In this document: positions 45,945 to 54,888 of the stretch, piece by piece | Layout of the letters: each line of letters opens with the position of its first letter | Numbering within the stretch: position 1 is the stretch's first letter | From: Candidatus Bealeia paramacronuclearis | Lineage (GTDB): Bacteria; Pseudomonadota; Alphaproteobacteria; UBA9655 | DNA: 64,000 nucleotides | Direction of reading: 5' to 3' | Assembly: GCF_035607555.1 (NCBI RefSeq) | Contig: NZ_JAVHWZ010000002.1 | Location: 602,635 to 666,634 of the forward strand | Translations under genes and position numbers: made by a program | The notes under the pieces: model-generated | Database searches by the model: none | What the model was told of the DNA's origin: nothing | What the model saw: only the letters and a program-made list of their open reading frames with translations

Positions 45945-46922
45945 ATGTTGCTTCAATTTTCGTTTCTTTTATTGATCACCGTCAGTTTTTGCTTTGGGGC
46001 TCAAGCGCGCCTTCCCGAACATGATAAGGCTGTTGATCTTGCGCGAAATAACAAATCATCAGAAGCACTTCAGATTCTTGAAAAATTGCATAAAGACAAT
46101 CCAAAAGATACAGAAATTACTCACGACTTAGTGACTGTTGCGCTCTGGGCGGGTCAAAACAAAAAAGCACGGGACACTTTTTTTTCTGAATTGAATCCGC
46201 AGAATGTGCCTCTTTATGCTTTAGAATCTGCCGCAAAAGCTTCCCGTAATTTAGGCCGTTATGAAGAAGCCAGACGGCTTTATGAAATTGGGCAACAACG
46301 CGATCCCAAAGCTGAAGTTTTTCAAAAAGGCCTTCAGGCGGTTCTTGAAGACGAAAAATCTAAAAAACACAAAAATCCCGCAAAGAAAAAAAGTGATCTT
46401 CATCCCGAACATGAAGAGGCCCTCGCTCTGGCCAAGGCCGGGAAAGTTGAGGAGGCTGTAGATATTCTTGGTCTTTTACATGCGAGATTGCCAGAAGATA
46501 AAAAAATAACGAATGATCTTGTCGTTTTGGCTATGTGGGCCAATCAAAATGAGTTGGCGCGAGACGTTTTTTTTCAAGAGCTTTCTCCTAATACGGCTCC
46601 ACTCTATGTTTTATCGGCAGCAGCAAAGGTCTTACAAAATTTAGGGCAGCAGGAAGAGGCGGCACGCCTTTATCGTCTAGGCCTTCAAAGAGAGCCACAT
46701 AACAAAAATCTCATCATTAACTATATCTATTTTTTATCAAAATCAGAAAAATATAATGACGCCCTTACTCTTTTGAAGTCTTTGAGAAGACAATTTTCCA
46801 AAGATACAGAAGTGCTTTTTGCCATAGCCTATGCTTATGAAAAAGGGAATTCCTTTTTAGAGGCGATGGGAACGTACGATAAAATTCTTGAAATTCAGCC
46901 TGAGAATAAAAAAGCTATGAGG
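45945..46922 (+). pseudogene. pgaA: pgaA 5' part: TPR domain of PNAG outer-membrane porin, cut by an IS
   Basis: The first 326 codons of pgaA encode a signal peptide (MLLQFSFLLLITVSFCFGAQA) and tetratricopeptide-type repeats, for example DKAVDLARNNKSSEALQILE and EEARRLYEIGQQRDPKAEVF. PgaA exports poly-beta-1,6-N-acetylglucosamine through the outer membrane. The frame is broken after KKAMR by an ISAba11-type element at 46923-48005; read-through ends within the IS at 47159. Joining this part to 48011-49816 restores one frame of about 927 codons. Confidence 0.9.
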
Positions 46923-48005
46923 CACGAGTTACGCAGTTTGCAGCAAAAGGGTGGGAATCTAAGCGAAAGACATGAGTTTTGTTATTTCTCTAGAGATATC
47001 ATGCTTAATAACATCCCACTGCTGCTGATAAAAAGAGAAGCCTCCAGCAAGTCGTCTTTTAAATCTTTGAATCCAAGCCGAAATGGCAAGAAATATATGA
47101 TTTCTTTGGGCTCGTCCCGTGCGAGACTGACAGCGTTCAAGACCGCATGTTTGCTTTAATTCCCGATGATAAACTTCGATTTTCCAACGCGATTTCATGA
47201 CCAGTTCAATATGATCACGAGAGGGATTATCCCTATTGGTTCCGATATAATCCGTGCGACCGTTTTTGGCAACAAACCGGAAAACAGTAATCCATCCATA
47301 TCCGCGTAAGTGAACTTTCAGTCCTTCATCTGGAATGTCCAGCTTTTCAAGAGTTTCTCCACGATTCACTTTCCTGTTTTTCTTCAACCCCATCACCCAT
47401 GTCCAGCCTATGGATTCAATGGCCTTCAGATTATTCAAGCTCGAGTACCAAGCGTCTGCAACCACGTCATCCGGATTTATCCCTCTGTCTTGAGCCAGCT
47501 TTAACATTTCCCTGAAATGGTCATTCTTGCTTTTGCCATCGCTGGCTTTATCATAAATACGATAATCAACAGGAATAGAGTCATGACTCCTCAGGCCATG
47601 CCATACCAAATTGACAAGACCTATCCCCGCAATAACATCATGGGCATTCCCAGAATACTGATAATGCACAAGCTCTATCTTCTCGCTCCGATTTTTATCC
47701 AAAATTGTATCGTCACATACTAAAAAACAAGGTTCTTTCTTGTTAATAAGAGATTGAGTAAGATTCCACACTCCGCTCGGACGCAATGCACTAGAACTCA
47801 ACCATCGATTGACGCTGTCATGCGACAATGGAATCGGTGACACCTCCGAAAGTGCCAACCCTGAATAGCGCACACTGCTGGCTTGTAAAAATGAACGATA
47901 AAGTGATTTTGTGCATTTGTGTCGAGACATCATTTCTTCTCATTTAATAAATATTCCCTCTCACCTTATCTCTTCTCTCTTCTCCTGCAAACTGCGTAAC
48001 TCGTG
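46923..48005 (-). mobile_element. ISAba11-type insertion sequence, complete, inside pgaA
   Basis: The 1083-bp element has perfect 21-bp terminal inverted repeats (46923-46943 and 47985-48005) beginning CACGAGTTACGC, and is flanked by the 5-bp direct repeat TGAGG (46918-46922 and 48006-48010). CACG tips, a 5-bp target duplication, a length near 1.1 kb and a single DDE transposase are the published traits of the ISAba11 family. The perfect repeats and duplication indicate a recent insertion. Confidence 0.9.
46959..47933 (-). CDS. Transposase of the ISAba11-type element
   Basis: The 324-residue DDE transposase has FLVCDDTILDKNRSEKIELV (first Asp), VVADAWYSSLNNLKAIESIG (second Asp) and WKIEVYHRELKQTCGLERCQ (Glu region). 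Relatives are sometimes labelled IS4 or IS701; the element's CACG tips and 5-bp duplication favour ISAba11. The frame is intact. Confidence 0.85.
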   Translation of the reverse strand: MMSRHKCTKSLYRSFLQASSVRYSGLALSEVSPIPLSHDSVNRWLSSSALRPSGVWNLTQSLINKKEPCFLVCDDTILDKNRSEKIELVHYQYSGNAHDVIAGIGLVNLVWHGLRSHDSIPVDYRIYDKASDGKSKNDHFREMLKLAQDRGINPDDVVADAWYSSLNNLKAIESIGWTWVMGLKKNRKVNRGETLEKLDIPDEGLKVHLRGYGWITVFRFVAKNGRTDYIGTNRDNPSRDHIELVMKSRWKIEVYHRELKQTCGLERCQSRTGRAQRNHIFLAISAWIQRFKRRLAGGFSFYQQQWDVIKHDISREITKLMSFA

Positions 48006-48010
48006 TGAGG

Positions 48011-49816
48011 GCCAGAATTGAAGCGTTACGCCAATCGGGTGCGCCTTACCGCGCTCATGAGTTGGCGCTTCAATCTCCCGAGCTTTTTCAAAAACAAGAC
48101 TTAGAAAAATATGAAGGGGACAAAACAGCGGTTAGAATCAGATGGGGAGAGGATGGAGGTCCAGAGCCCTTAAAACGATATGACCATACAGATCAAGCGA
48201 TTCGGGATCTTTTGAGGCATAAAAAAGAAAATCTTTCTGCGCCTGAGAAAGAGCGCGCCCAATCAGATCTCATTCAAGCCTTTCATAATCGATTAGAAAT
48301 GAAGAGAGCAATAATCGAGTTTGAAAATTACAAGGGCAAAGGGAAATCCATCAATGCTATTCCATCCTATGTTTTAATTGCCGCGGGTGAAGCTTATTTA
48401 CAATTACGGGAACCCCAAAAAGCAAGAGAGATTTTGGAAGAAGTTCATCGAAAAAGTCCGTTAAATTATAAAAACAACGTTCTTCTTTATTATGCGCACG
48501 AAGAAACAGAAGATCATGATAAAGCTCTTGCATTTATTAGAAATTCTATTTTGTATGAACCTAAGTGGATCTTAGGAAAAACGGAAAACTCTTCTCGAAA
48601 AGAACTTGAGCAAACGTTAGCAGCCTCACCTTTTTATTCTAACTTAAACAATGAAGGACAAAAAACTCTAGAAGATTTCAATAATACGGCGCCAGCCAAT
48701 CTTGAAATATTAAGGCTTTTGAGTGACCTTTATAATGCAAGAGGGCTTCCTCGTGCATCTCTCGAAAAGGCAGAGCTCGGCCTTGCCCTTGAACCTCAAA
48801 ATATTGAATTACAAGTTGCTAAAATTAAAGCGCTTATCAGTCTCAATCGTATAGAGGAAGCTAGGTATGAAAAAGAGCAACTTGTGAGGCTTTATCCAGA
48901 ACAATCTAACGTTCAGGACTTAGAAAAAGAATGGAAAGTATTTGATAAATGGGAAATTATAAGTGACTTTCAAAATGAAAAAAGTTCGGGAACGACTTTT
49001 GGATCTAAATCCTCTCAACTTGACACCAAACTCTATTCCCCCCCTATTTATAATCACTATCGTGTCTTTGCACATGATGTCATAGGACGGGCCTTGTTTC
49101 CCGAAGGCATGGAGCGTCTTTATCGTCAAGGCGCGGGGGTAGAATATCGAGGGCCCGATTGGGAGATTGAAGGTGAAGTTGATCATAATGCCTATCCCAC
49201 ACAACGGCCCTCCTTTCGTTTAAGCACAACGTGGAATCCGCAAGACGAATGGTTGTATTCTGCTCAGGGTGAATATTTTTCACTGGATACTCCGATGAGG
49301 GCCTTAAAAAATCATATTTTTTCAAATAAATTTAAAAGCGGTGTGACCTATCAAAAAAATGAAGATTTTTCAGCTGGGATCCAAAGTTACATTCAAAATT
49401 TTAGTGATAGAAATTTGTGGGGGGGTGTTTCTGGATTTATGAAGAAGGATATTCTCGTGCATCCCAAGCGAAAGATTGATTTGCGTGCAGATGTAGGAAC
49501 TGATTTTTCTCGTTTAACCAATGTCATTTATTTTAGCCCTAAGCGAACTCTGAGTTATTCTTTGACAACGTCTGCTGTGGATCAACTTTGGAGACAATAT
49601 GAAAATGAATTTCATCATCGTGTCACTATGAGTGGTGGGTTCTATTCTCAAAAAGGTTTTAAAACTGAGTTTGTGGGTAAAATTGGATACCAGCATGAGA
49701 TCAAACTTAATAAACTTTATGAATTGATTTATGGGGTCGAGCGAGGTCGCAATGTCTATGACGGAGGTCTTGAGTATTCAAACACCGTATTTATCAAACT
49801 TAATGCGAGATTTTAA
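48011..49816 (+). pseudogene. pgaA: pgaA 3' part: remaining TPR and beta-barrel domain
   Basis: This 601-codon part begins ARIEALRQSGAPYRAHELAL, directly continuing the 5' part, and holds PgaA-type helical repeats (for example AVRIRWGEDGGPEPLKRYDH and AEAYLQLREPQKAREILEE) followed by an outer-membrane beta-barrel from about residue 320 to the C-terminal Phe (FIKLNARF). A GTG at 48005, at the IS edge, could start translation, but the product would lack a signal peptide. The stop is 2 bp before pgaB. Confidence 0.9.
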
Positions 49817-49818
49817 AA

Positions 49819-51783
49819 ATGTTGAAAAAAATATTCATATTGATTTTTCTATGTATTAACAACGAAACAGCTTTAAAAGCCTTTGAAAATAATAATTTTA
49901 TTATTCTTTCTTATCACAACATTACAGATCAGGTAACTACTGATAATTTTCAACAAAGTGGGGAAGACTATTCTCTTCCCGCTCAACAACTAACGGCACA
50001 ATTCCAATGGCTTTCTGAAAATGGATATACAGTCATTTCCATGGATGATGTCCTTCAAGCCAAAAGGGGTGAAAAAACGCTTCCTGAAAAGGCCGTTCTT
50101 TTGTCATTTGACGATGGTTATCAAAGTTTTTATCAAGAAGCCTTTCCACTGCTGAAAGCTTTCAATTATCCTGCAGTTCTTGGAATTGTTGGAAGCTGGA
50201 TTGAGGTTCCTGAAGGTCAAGATGTCAAATATGAAGAAAAGAAAAAAATTCCGCGGGACAAATTGATGACTTGGGAAGAGATCAAAGAAGTTCAAGATTC
50301 GGGACTCATTGAAATTGCCAATCATAGCTATGCACTTCATAAAGGAATTCCTGGAAATCCTCAGAAAAACCTTGAACCTGCGATTGCAACACATCAATAT
50401 TTACCTAACCTAGGAAAATATGAAAGCGATCATGCCTACCTCAAAAGAGTTCATGAGGATCTTAAAAAAAATTCAGATTTATTTCATCAAAGACTTGGGA
50501 AAAAACCACGTATTATGATTTGGCCTTATGGAGCCACAAACATGAAAGTTGTTAAAATAGCTCATGATTTGGAGATGCCCATTACTTTTACCCTTGAGGA
50601 TAAAATCAACACTGTTGATAATCTTACGCTTTGCGGTCGAAAACTTGCTATGTCGTTCACTACTTTAGGTGATTTTATTATAGATATTTACGACCTGTCT
50701 CACCCTCCTTTAGATCCTTTCCGAACAGTTCGGGTGGATCTTGATTATGTGTATGATCCTGATCCAAAAATTCAAGAAGAGAATCTGTCCAAACTTGTTC
50801 AACGGATTTATGAGATGCAAATTTCAGCCGTCATTCTTCAAGCTTATGCTGATCCAGATGGCAGCGGGAATATTAAAGAAGTTTATTTTCCAAACCGCCA
50901 TTTGCCAATGCGGACAGATTTATTAAATCGATTAACCTGGCAACTTCGTACACGTGCTGGAGTTGAAGTCTTTGTTTGGATACCCATGTTGGCGTTTGAT
51001 ATAAATCGCGAGGACCTTCTTGTGAAATCGTATGATCCTCAATCAGCTAAGCTTTATGTAGATAAAGAAAGATATCGTAGACTTTCACCTTTCCATCCGA
51101 AATCCCAAAAAATCATTCATGAGATTTATGAAGATCTCTCTAAAAGCAGCTTTTTTGCAGGTATTGCTTATCATGATGATGGTGTGCTGTCAGATTTTGA
51201 GGATGCCAATGACTTTGCATTTCAAGAATTTTTGAGGGACTCTCACCTTGAAATCACACTCTCTGAAGCTATTCAAAATCCTGAATATCGAAAGGCATGG
51301 GCGTCTTGGAAAACTCAAAAGCTGATTGATTTTACAAAATCCCTGACGGAAACCGTCAAAATTTACAATCCCTTTGTCAAAACGATGAGAAGCCTTTTTG
51401 CACTTCCTATTTTAAATCCGGATAGCGAAGAATGGTTTTCTCAAAATTTCGATTCATTCCTAAAAACGTATGATTATACGGCCATTATGGCGATGCCCTA
51501 TATGGAAGGGGCCGATGATCCTGAAGGCTGGATGAATGATCTTGTGGAAAAAGTGAAAAATCACCCTGAAGGCCTGAAAAAATCACTTTTTGAACTTCAA
51601 TCAGTCAATTGGCGCACAAAAAAACTAATTTCTACAGAGGAGATTGTCAAATGGATGCAAAACCTTCAAGTCCGTAAGGCCATTAATTTTGGGTACTATC
51701 CCGATGATTTTCATCAAGATCATCCTCAAGCCGATATTGTTCACAGAGGAATTTCAAAACAAAATTATCCTTTTAGGTTATAG
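49819..51783 (+). CDS. pgaB: Poly-beta-1,6-N-acetylglucosamine N-deacetylase PgaB
   Basis: The 654-residue product has a signal peptide, an N-terminal polysaccharide deacetylase domain (about residues 30-280: IILSYHNITD, VLLSFDDGYQSFYQEAFPLL, IEIANHSYALH, the metal and catalytic positions) and a C-terminal glycoside-hydrolase-like domain (about 310-630: FAGIAYHDDGVLSDFEDAND). PgaB partly deacetylates PNAG in the periplasm so it can exit through PgaA. It lies 2 bp after pgaA. The gene is intact although pgaA is interrupted, so polar effects of the IS are likely. Confidence 0.92.
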   Translation: MLKKIFILIFLCINNETALKAFENNNFIILSYHNITDQVTTDNFQQSGEDYSLPAQQLTAQFQWLSENGYTVISMDDVLQAKRGEKTLPEKAVLLSFDDGYQSFYQEAFPLLKAFNYPAVLGIVGSWIEVPEGQDVKYEEKKKIPRDKLMTWEEIKEVQDSGLIEIANHSYALHKGIPGNPQKNLEPAIATHQYLPNLGKYESDHAYLKRVHEDLKKNSDLFHQRLGKKPRIMIWPYGATNMKVVKIAHDLEMPITFTLEDKINTVDNLTLCGRKLAMSFTTLGDFIIDIYDLSHPPLDPFRTVRVDLDYVYDPDPKIQEENLSKLVQRIYEMQISAVILQAYADPDGSGNIKEVYFPNRHLPMRTDLLNRLTWQLRTRAGVEVFVWIPMLAFDINREDLLVKSYDPQSAKLYVDKERYRRLSPFHPKSQKIIHEIYEDLSKSSFFAGIAYHDDGVLSDFEDANDFAFQEFLRDSHLEITLSEAIQNPEYRKAWASWKTQKLIDFTKSLTETVKIYNPFVKTMRSLFALPILNPDSEEWFSQNFDSFLKTYDYTAIMAMPYMEGADDPEGWMNDLVEKVKNHPEGLKKSLFELQSVNWRTKKLISTEEIVKWMQNLQVRKAINFGYYPDDFHQDHPQADIVHRGISKQNYPFRL

Positions 51784-51790
51784 GAAAAAA

Positions 51791-52177
51791 ATGTCAGAAC
51801 GCCCTCCTCTTAAGACATATCAAGTTATCATTCACACTGTGATGATCATCATAGGGTGGTTGCTTTATATTTTTGCATGGATTTATGTTTTTAAATATTA
51901 TCCAGAGCATCTCAATATAGGTGGAATTTTAATTCTGATCAGTTTTTGTTTGGGGCTTTCCGTAACTGCCTTTTGGGTTTACCATAATATAGGTATCCAT
52001 AAACGCAAGGGCTCCCGAAAATCCATAAATGTCACGACTTACCAATATGCTCAAGATTGGAACGAACATAAAATTCATGCCATTTGGGATGAGGTCAAAA
52101 AAGCAAGCCAAATTCACATCCATATTGACCCTGAGAAAAAAGAGAAACATTTTCTAATAAGAAAATTATATGGTTAA
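51791..52177 (+). CDS. pgaD: PgaD-like subunit of PNAG synthase
   Basis: The 128-residue product has two membrane helices (about residues 14-33 and 43-65) and a short cytoplasmic C-terminal part, the layout of PgaD, which binds c-di-GMP together with PgaC and activates it. The sequence is divergent, so the call rests on topology, size and operon position. ATG at 51791 follows AGGAAAAAA. It overlaps the pgaC start by 8 bp. In E. coli pgaD comes after pgaC; the order here is reversed. Confidence 0.72.
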   Translation: MSERPPLKTYQVIIHTVMIIIGWLLYIFAWIYVFKYYPEHLNIGGILILISFCLGLSVTAFWVYHNIGIHKRKGSRKSINVTTYQYAQDWNEHKIHAIWDEVKKASQIHIHIDPEKKEKHFLIRKLYG

Positions 52178-53399
52178 CTTCTTTATAGACATTTTTGGAC
52201 CTATTTATCTAGGAGTTGTGCTTTATGTCGCCATTTATCCAGTAACAACATCAATCATTTGGATTTTAACTGCGCTCATTTATCGCTATCATTGGGAAGA
52301 TAAAAAATTAGAATCCAGTTTAGAGTTCTACCAACCTTTTGTTTCTGTGATGATTCCAGCCCACAATGAAGCACAAATTCTCCCCCATTCTTTGCCCGCG
52401 ATTACATCTATGGACTATCCTCACTATGAAGTCTTACTTTTAGATGATGGGTCCACAGACAACACACTGGAGATTGCGCGAGAATTTGTTGAATCTGGAA
52501 AACTAAGGATTCTTCATAAATCCAAAAATCAAGGTAAAGCTCTGGCGTTGAATGATGGATTTCCCTGCACAAATGGAGAAATCATCGTCATTTTTGATGC
52601 GGATGCGGAACCTCATCCTCAATTTTTAAACCATATGATTAAACATTTTCAACATCCGCGTGTGGGGGCGGTCACAGGACATCCCAGAGTCAAGAATACA
52701 AATACATTTTTGGCAAGACTTCAATTGGTCGAATTCACATCAATTATTGGACTTTTGAGAAGGTCCCAACGGATTTGGGGACGGATTGTGACAATTTCAG
52801 GGATTGCCTCTGCGTTCCGACGGGAAGCACTTCACGATATGGGTGGATTTAGTCCTAATGCTTACACCGAAGATATCGAAATCACCTGGCGTCTTCAAAA
52901 ACACTTTTGGGACGTCCGATATGAACCGAAAGCCACCGTTTGGATGCATGTTCCTGAGACATTTACAACATTTTTCAGGCAACGTTTGAGATGGACGCAT
53001 GGACTCATGCAAGTTCTCAAATGGAATGCGGATGTGATGACGCATTTGAAATGGCGGCGCATGTGGCCTGTATTTATTGAAGCGGTGCTTTCGACATCTT
53101 GGGTTGTGGCATTTGCCCTTGTTCTTATTTTTGAACTTCTGACGTGTAAACTGGAGGGGGATTATAGTCCTTATTTTTTGAAGTGGGGAATCGTAGTTGC
53201 AACCGTTTCATTAGTACAACTTTTTACAGGCCTGATGGTTGACTCTCGCTATGACAAAGATGTTCTCAAATTTTTCCCGTATGCGATATATTATCCCCTC
53301 ATTTACTGGATTACAATGGTGGCTGTAACACTTTGGGCATTGCCAGTTCTTTTTAAAAATTCAAAAGAATCGATTCGTTGGAAAACGGGAAGAAAATAA
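52170..53399 (+). CDS. pgaC: PNAG synthase glycosyltransferase PgaC
   Basis: The 409-residue GT2 family synthase polymerises UDP-GlcNAc. An N-terminal membrane segment is followed by the GT2 domain (about residues 55-290): VMIPAHNEAQILP, VLLLDDGSTDNT, IVIFDADAEPHPQF, YTEDIEITWRL and the QxxRW motif RQRLRWTHG. C-terminal membrane helices complete the channel. It overlaps pgaD by 8 bp and ends 1 bp before the convergent tRNA-Lys. Confidence 0.93.
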   Translation: MVNFFIDIFGPIYLGVVLYVAIYPVTTSIIWILTALIYRYHWEDKKLESSLEFYQPFVSVMIPAHNEAQILPHSLPAITSMDYPHYEVLLLDDGSTDNTLEIAREFVESGKLRILHKSKNQGKALALNDGFPCTNGEIIVIFDADAEPHPQFLNHMIKHFQHPRVGAVTGHPRVKNTNTFLARLQLVEFTSIIGLLRRSQRIWGRIVTISGIASAFRREALHDMGGFSPNAYTEDIEITWRLQKHFWDVRYEPKATVWMHVPETFTTFFRQRLRWTHGLMQVLKWNADVMTHLKWRRMWPVFIEAVLSTSWVVAFALVLIFELLTCKLEGDYSPYFLKWGIVVATVSLVQLFTGLMVDSRYDKDVLKFFPYAIYYPLIYWITMVAVTLWALPVLFKNSKESIRWKTGRK

Positions 53400-53475
53400 T
53401 GGTGGGCGCTGCAGGATTCGAACCTGCGACCCTCTGATTAAAAGTCAGATGCTCTACCGACTGAGCTAAGCGCCC
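53400..53475 (-). tRNA. tRNA-Lys (anticodon TTT)
   Basis: On the minus strand: acceptor GGGCGCT with AGCGCCC, D-arm AGCTCAGTCGGTAGAGC, anticodon arm CTGACTTTTAATCAG with TTT, T-arm GCAGGTTCGAATCCTGC, discriminator A and encoded CCA. The 3' end touches the pgaC stop. Confidence 0.95.
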
Positions 53476-53545
53476 GGAAACACACTGTGTGTGAGTCCGT
53501 ATGGCCGCCAACATACGACCAAAGACTCAAGAGGTCAATATTTTC

Positions 53546-54424
53546 TTACACACTTTTTATCTGAGGGGCCTTAAGTTCCCGATAAACAATGAAAAGACCG
53601 CTTGAAATGACGACTGCACATCCCAAAAGAAGGTGCGGGGTGGGGTAATTTCCGTAAAGAAAAATATCCAAAACGGCACTCCAAAGCATAGAGGTATAAA
53701 TTATGGGGGCCACAGTGCCGGCGGAAGCATTTAAATACGCATGACTAATGCACAGTTGTCCAATGCCACCACCAATCCCGAGCATCATGAGTGAAATCCA
53801 CCCTCCAAGGTCCGGCTCTACCCAATAAAAAGGCAACACAAATAATGTGAAAAGCCCTGGAATTAAGGATCCCCAAAAGGTTAAGGACAAGGGATCAATG
53901 GAAAGGCTCAGTTTGCGTCCAAAAAGATTATAGGCCTCCTCAAGGCCGGCGCCTGCAATAATTCCTAAGGCCGCCCAATGCATCACATCCCCAGAGGGCT
54001 TTGCAATAATCAAAACGCCTATGAATCCGATCGCTACCGCTCCCCACTGTAATGATTCGACCTTTTCTTTCAAAATCGGGTAAGACAAAATCACGAGGAA
54101 AAACGTTGAGGAAAAATAAAGAGCAATGGAGTTGGCTAAAGGCAAGGGCCCGATTCCCCAAAATAAACTTGTCAGGGCCACTGCCAACAAGATTCCACGA
54201 AAAAGATGAAGTTTTCCGGATACAAGAGGAGATGAAATACGCCTGCCTTTGAAAAACATAAGTCCCACACAAAAAAGTGCGGCAAATAAGCAACGGAATG
54301 TCACAAGTTGAATGGGAGGGTAAAGTGTCGTTGTGTCTTTGACAATAGCGTTCAAAATAGAGAAAACCAACATCGCAAGACACATATAAAACATTCCCCA
54401 AAGGGGTGATTGAATTTTGGGCAT
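53546..54424 (-). CDS. EamA-family (DMT) transporter
   Basis: The 292-residue product has about ten hydrophobic helices arranged as two EamA repeats, e.g. MCLAMLVFSILNAIVKDTT near the N-terminus and PIIYTSMLWSAVLDIFLYGN near the C-terminus. It probably exports or imports a small metabolite; S-adenosylmethionine uptake is known for some alphaproteobacterial relatives but cannot be inferred here. ATG at 54424 with AGGGAAA upstream is preferred; an upstream ATG at 54448 adds eight residues. Confidence 0.85.
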   Translation of the reverse strand: MPKIQSPLWGMFYMCLAMLVFSILNAIVKDTTTLYPPIQLVTFRCLFAALFCVGLMFFKGRRISSPLVSGKLHLFRGILLAVALTSLFWGIGPLPLANSIALYFSSTFFLVILSYPILKEKVESLQWGAVAIGFIGVLIIAKPSGDVMHWAALGIIAGAGLEEAYNLFGRKLSLSIDPLSLTFWGSLIPGLFTLFVLPFYWVEPDLGGWISLMMLGIGGGIGQLCISHAYLNASAGTVAPIIYTSMLWSAVLDIFLYGNYPTPHLLLGCAVVISSGLFIVYRELKAPQIKSV

Positions 54425-54584
54425 ACATTTCCCTGTCTGTGAATGCATTTATAAATACAGTGAATTACTTATGTTGCAAAAATTACCTACGTCAAGAAAA
54501 ATCCCTCTTGCATTTTCAAAAGACTCTGATCATATTGCCTTGCCCCTGATGTGGGGGTGTTTTTATTTAATGGAGAATATACAA

Positions 54585-54770
54585 ATGAAAAATATCGCTT
54601 TGGCTCTCGCCCTCGTTGCTGGTTTCGCTTCTGCTGCAGTTGCTACAGAAGAAAAAGCTACAACTTCCACAACTGAAGTTGCTGTTGATTCCACAAAAGC
54701 TGCTACTGAAGGTACAGTTGATTCTTCTAAAAAAGAAGCTTCTTCTGAAGAGACAACAAAAGCTAACTAA
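54585..54770 (+). CDS. Tiny exported Thr/Ser/Glu-rich protein
   Basis: The 61-residue product is a signal peptide (MKNIALALALVAGFASAAVA) plus about 40 residues of low-complexity Thr, Ser, Glu and Lys (for example KATTSTTEVAVDSTKAATEG). GGAG lies 9 nt before the ATG and a very strong terminator follows, so the gene is a well-defined single-gene unit and probably highly expressed. No family recognised. It resembles the Thr-rich exported protein at 31707 in style only. Confidence 0.75.
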   Translation: MKNIALALALVAGFASAAVATEEKATTSTTEVAVDSTKAATEGTVDSSKKEASSEETTKAN

Positions 54771-54793
54771 TCTCTTTGAGATTTAGCTTTTTG

Positions 54794-54836
54794 AAAAAGA
54801 GTGTAGGTTATCTGCCTACACTCTTTTTCTTTTTTA
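54794..54836 (+). terminator. Strong Rho-independent terminator
   Basis: AAAAAGAGTGTAGG pairs perfectly with CCTACACTCTTTTT around a seven-base loop and is followed by CTTTTTT. Confidence 0.92.
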
Positions 54837-54888
54837 AAGATCCCTCTAAGATACGTTAAATTATTTTTTTGGAAGTTTTGAAACGACA

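Noticed and set aside
45945..47159. A continuous 404-codon open frame that could be called as one TPR protein
   Set aside because: From 46923 onward the frame reads backwards through the IS; only the first 326 codons are pgaA.
51644..51790. An upstream extension of the pgaD frame into pgaB
   Set aside because: The extra 49 codons overlap pgaB out of frame; the ATG at 51791 has a ribosome site and starts the membrane protein properly.
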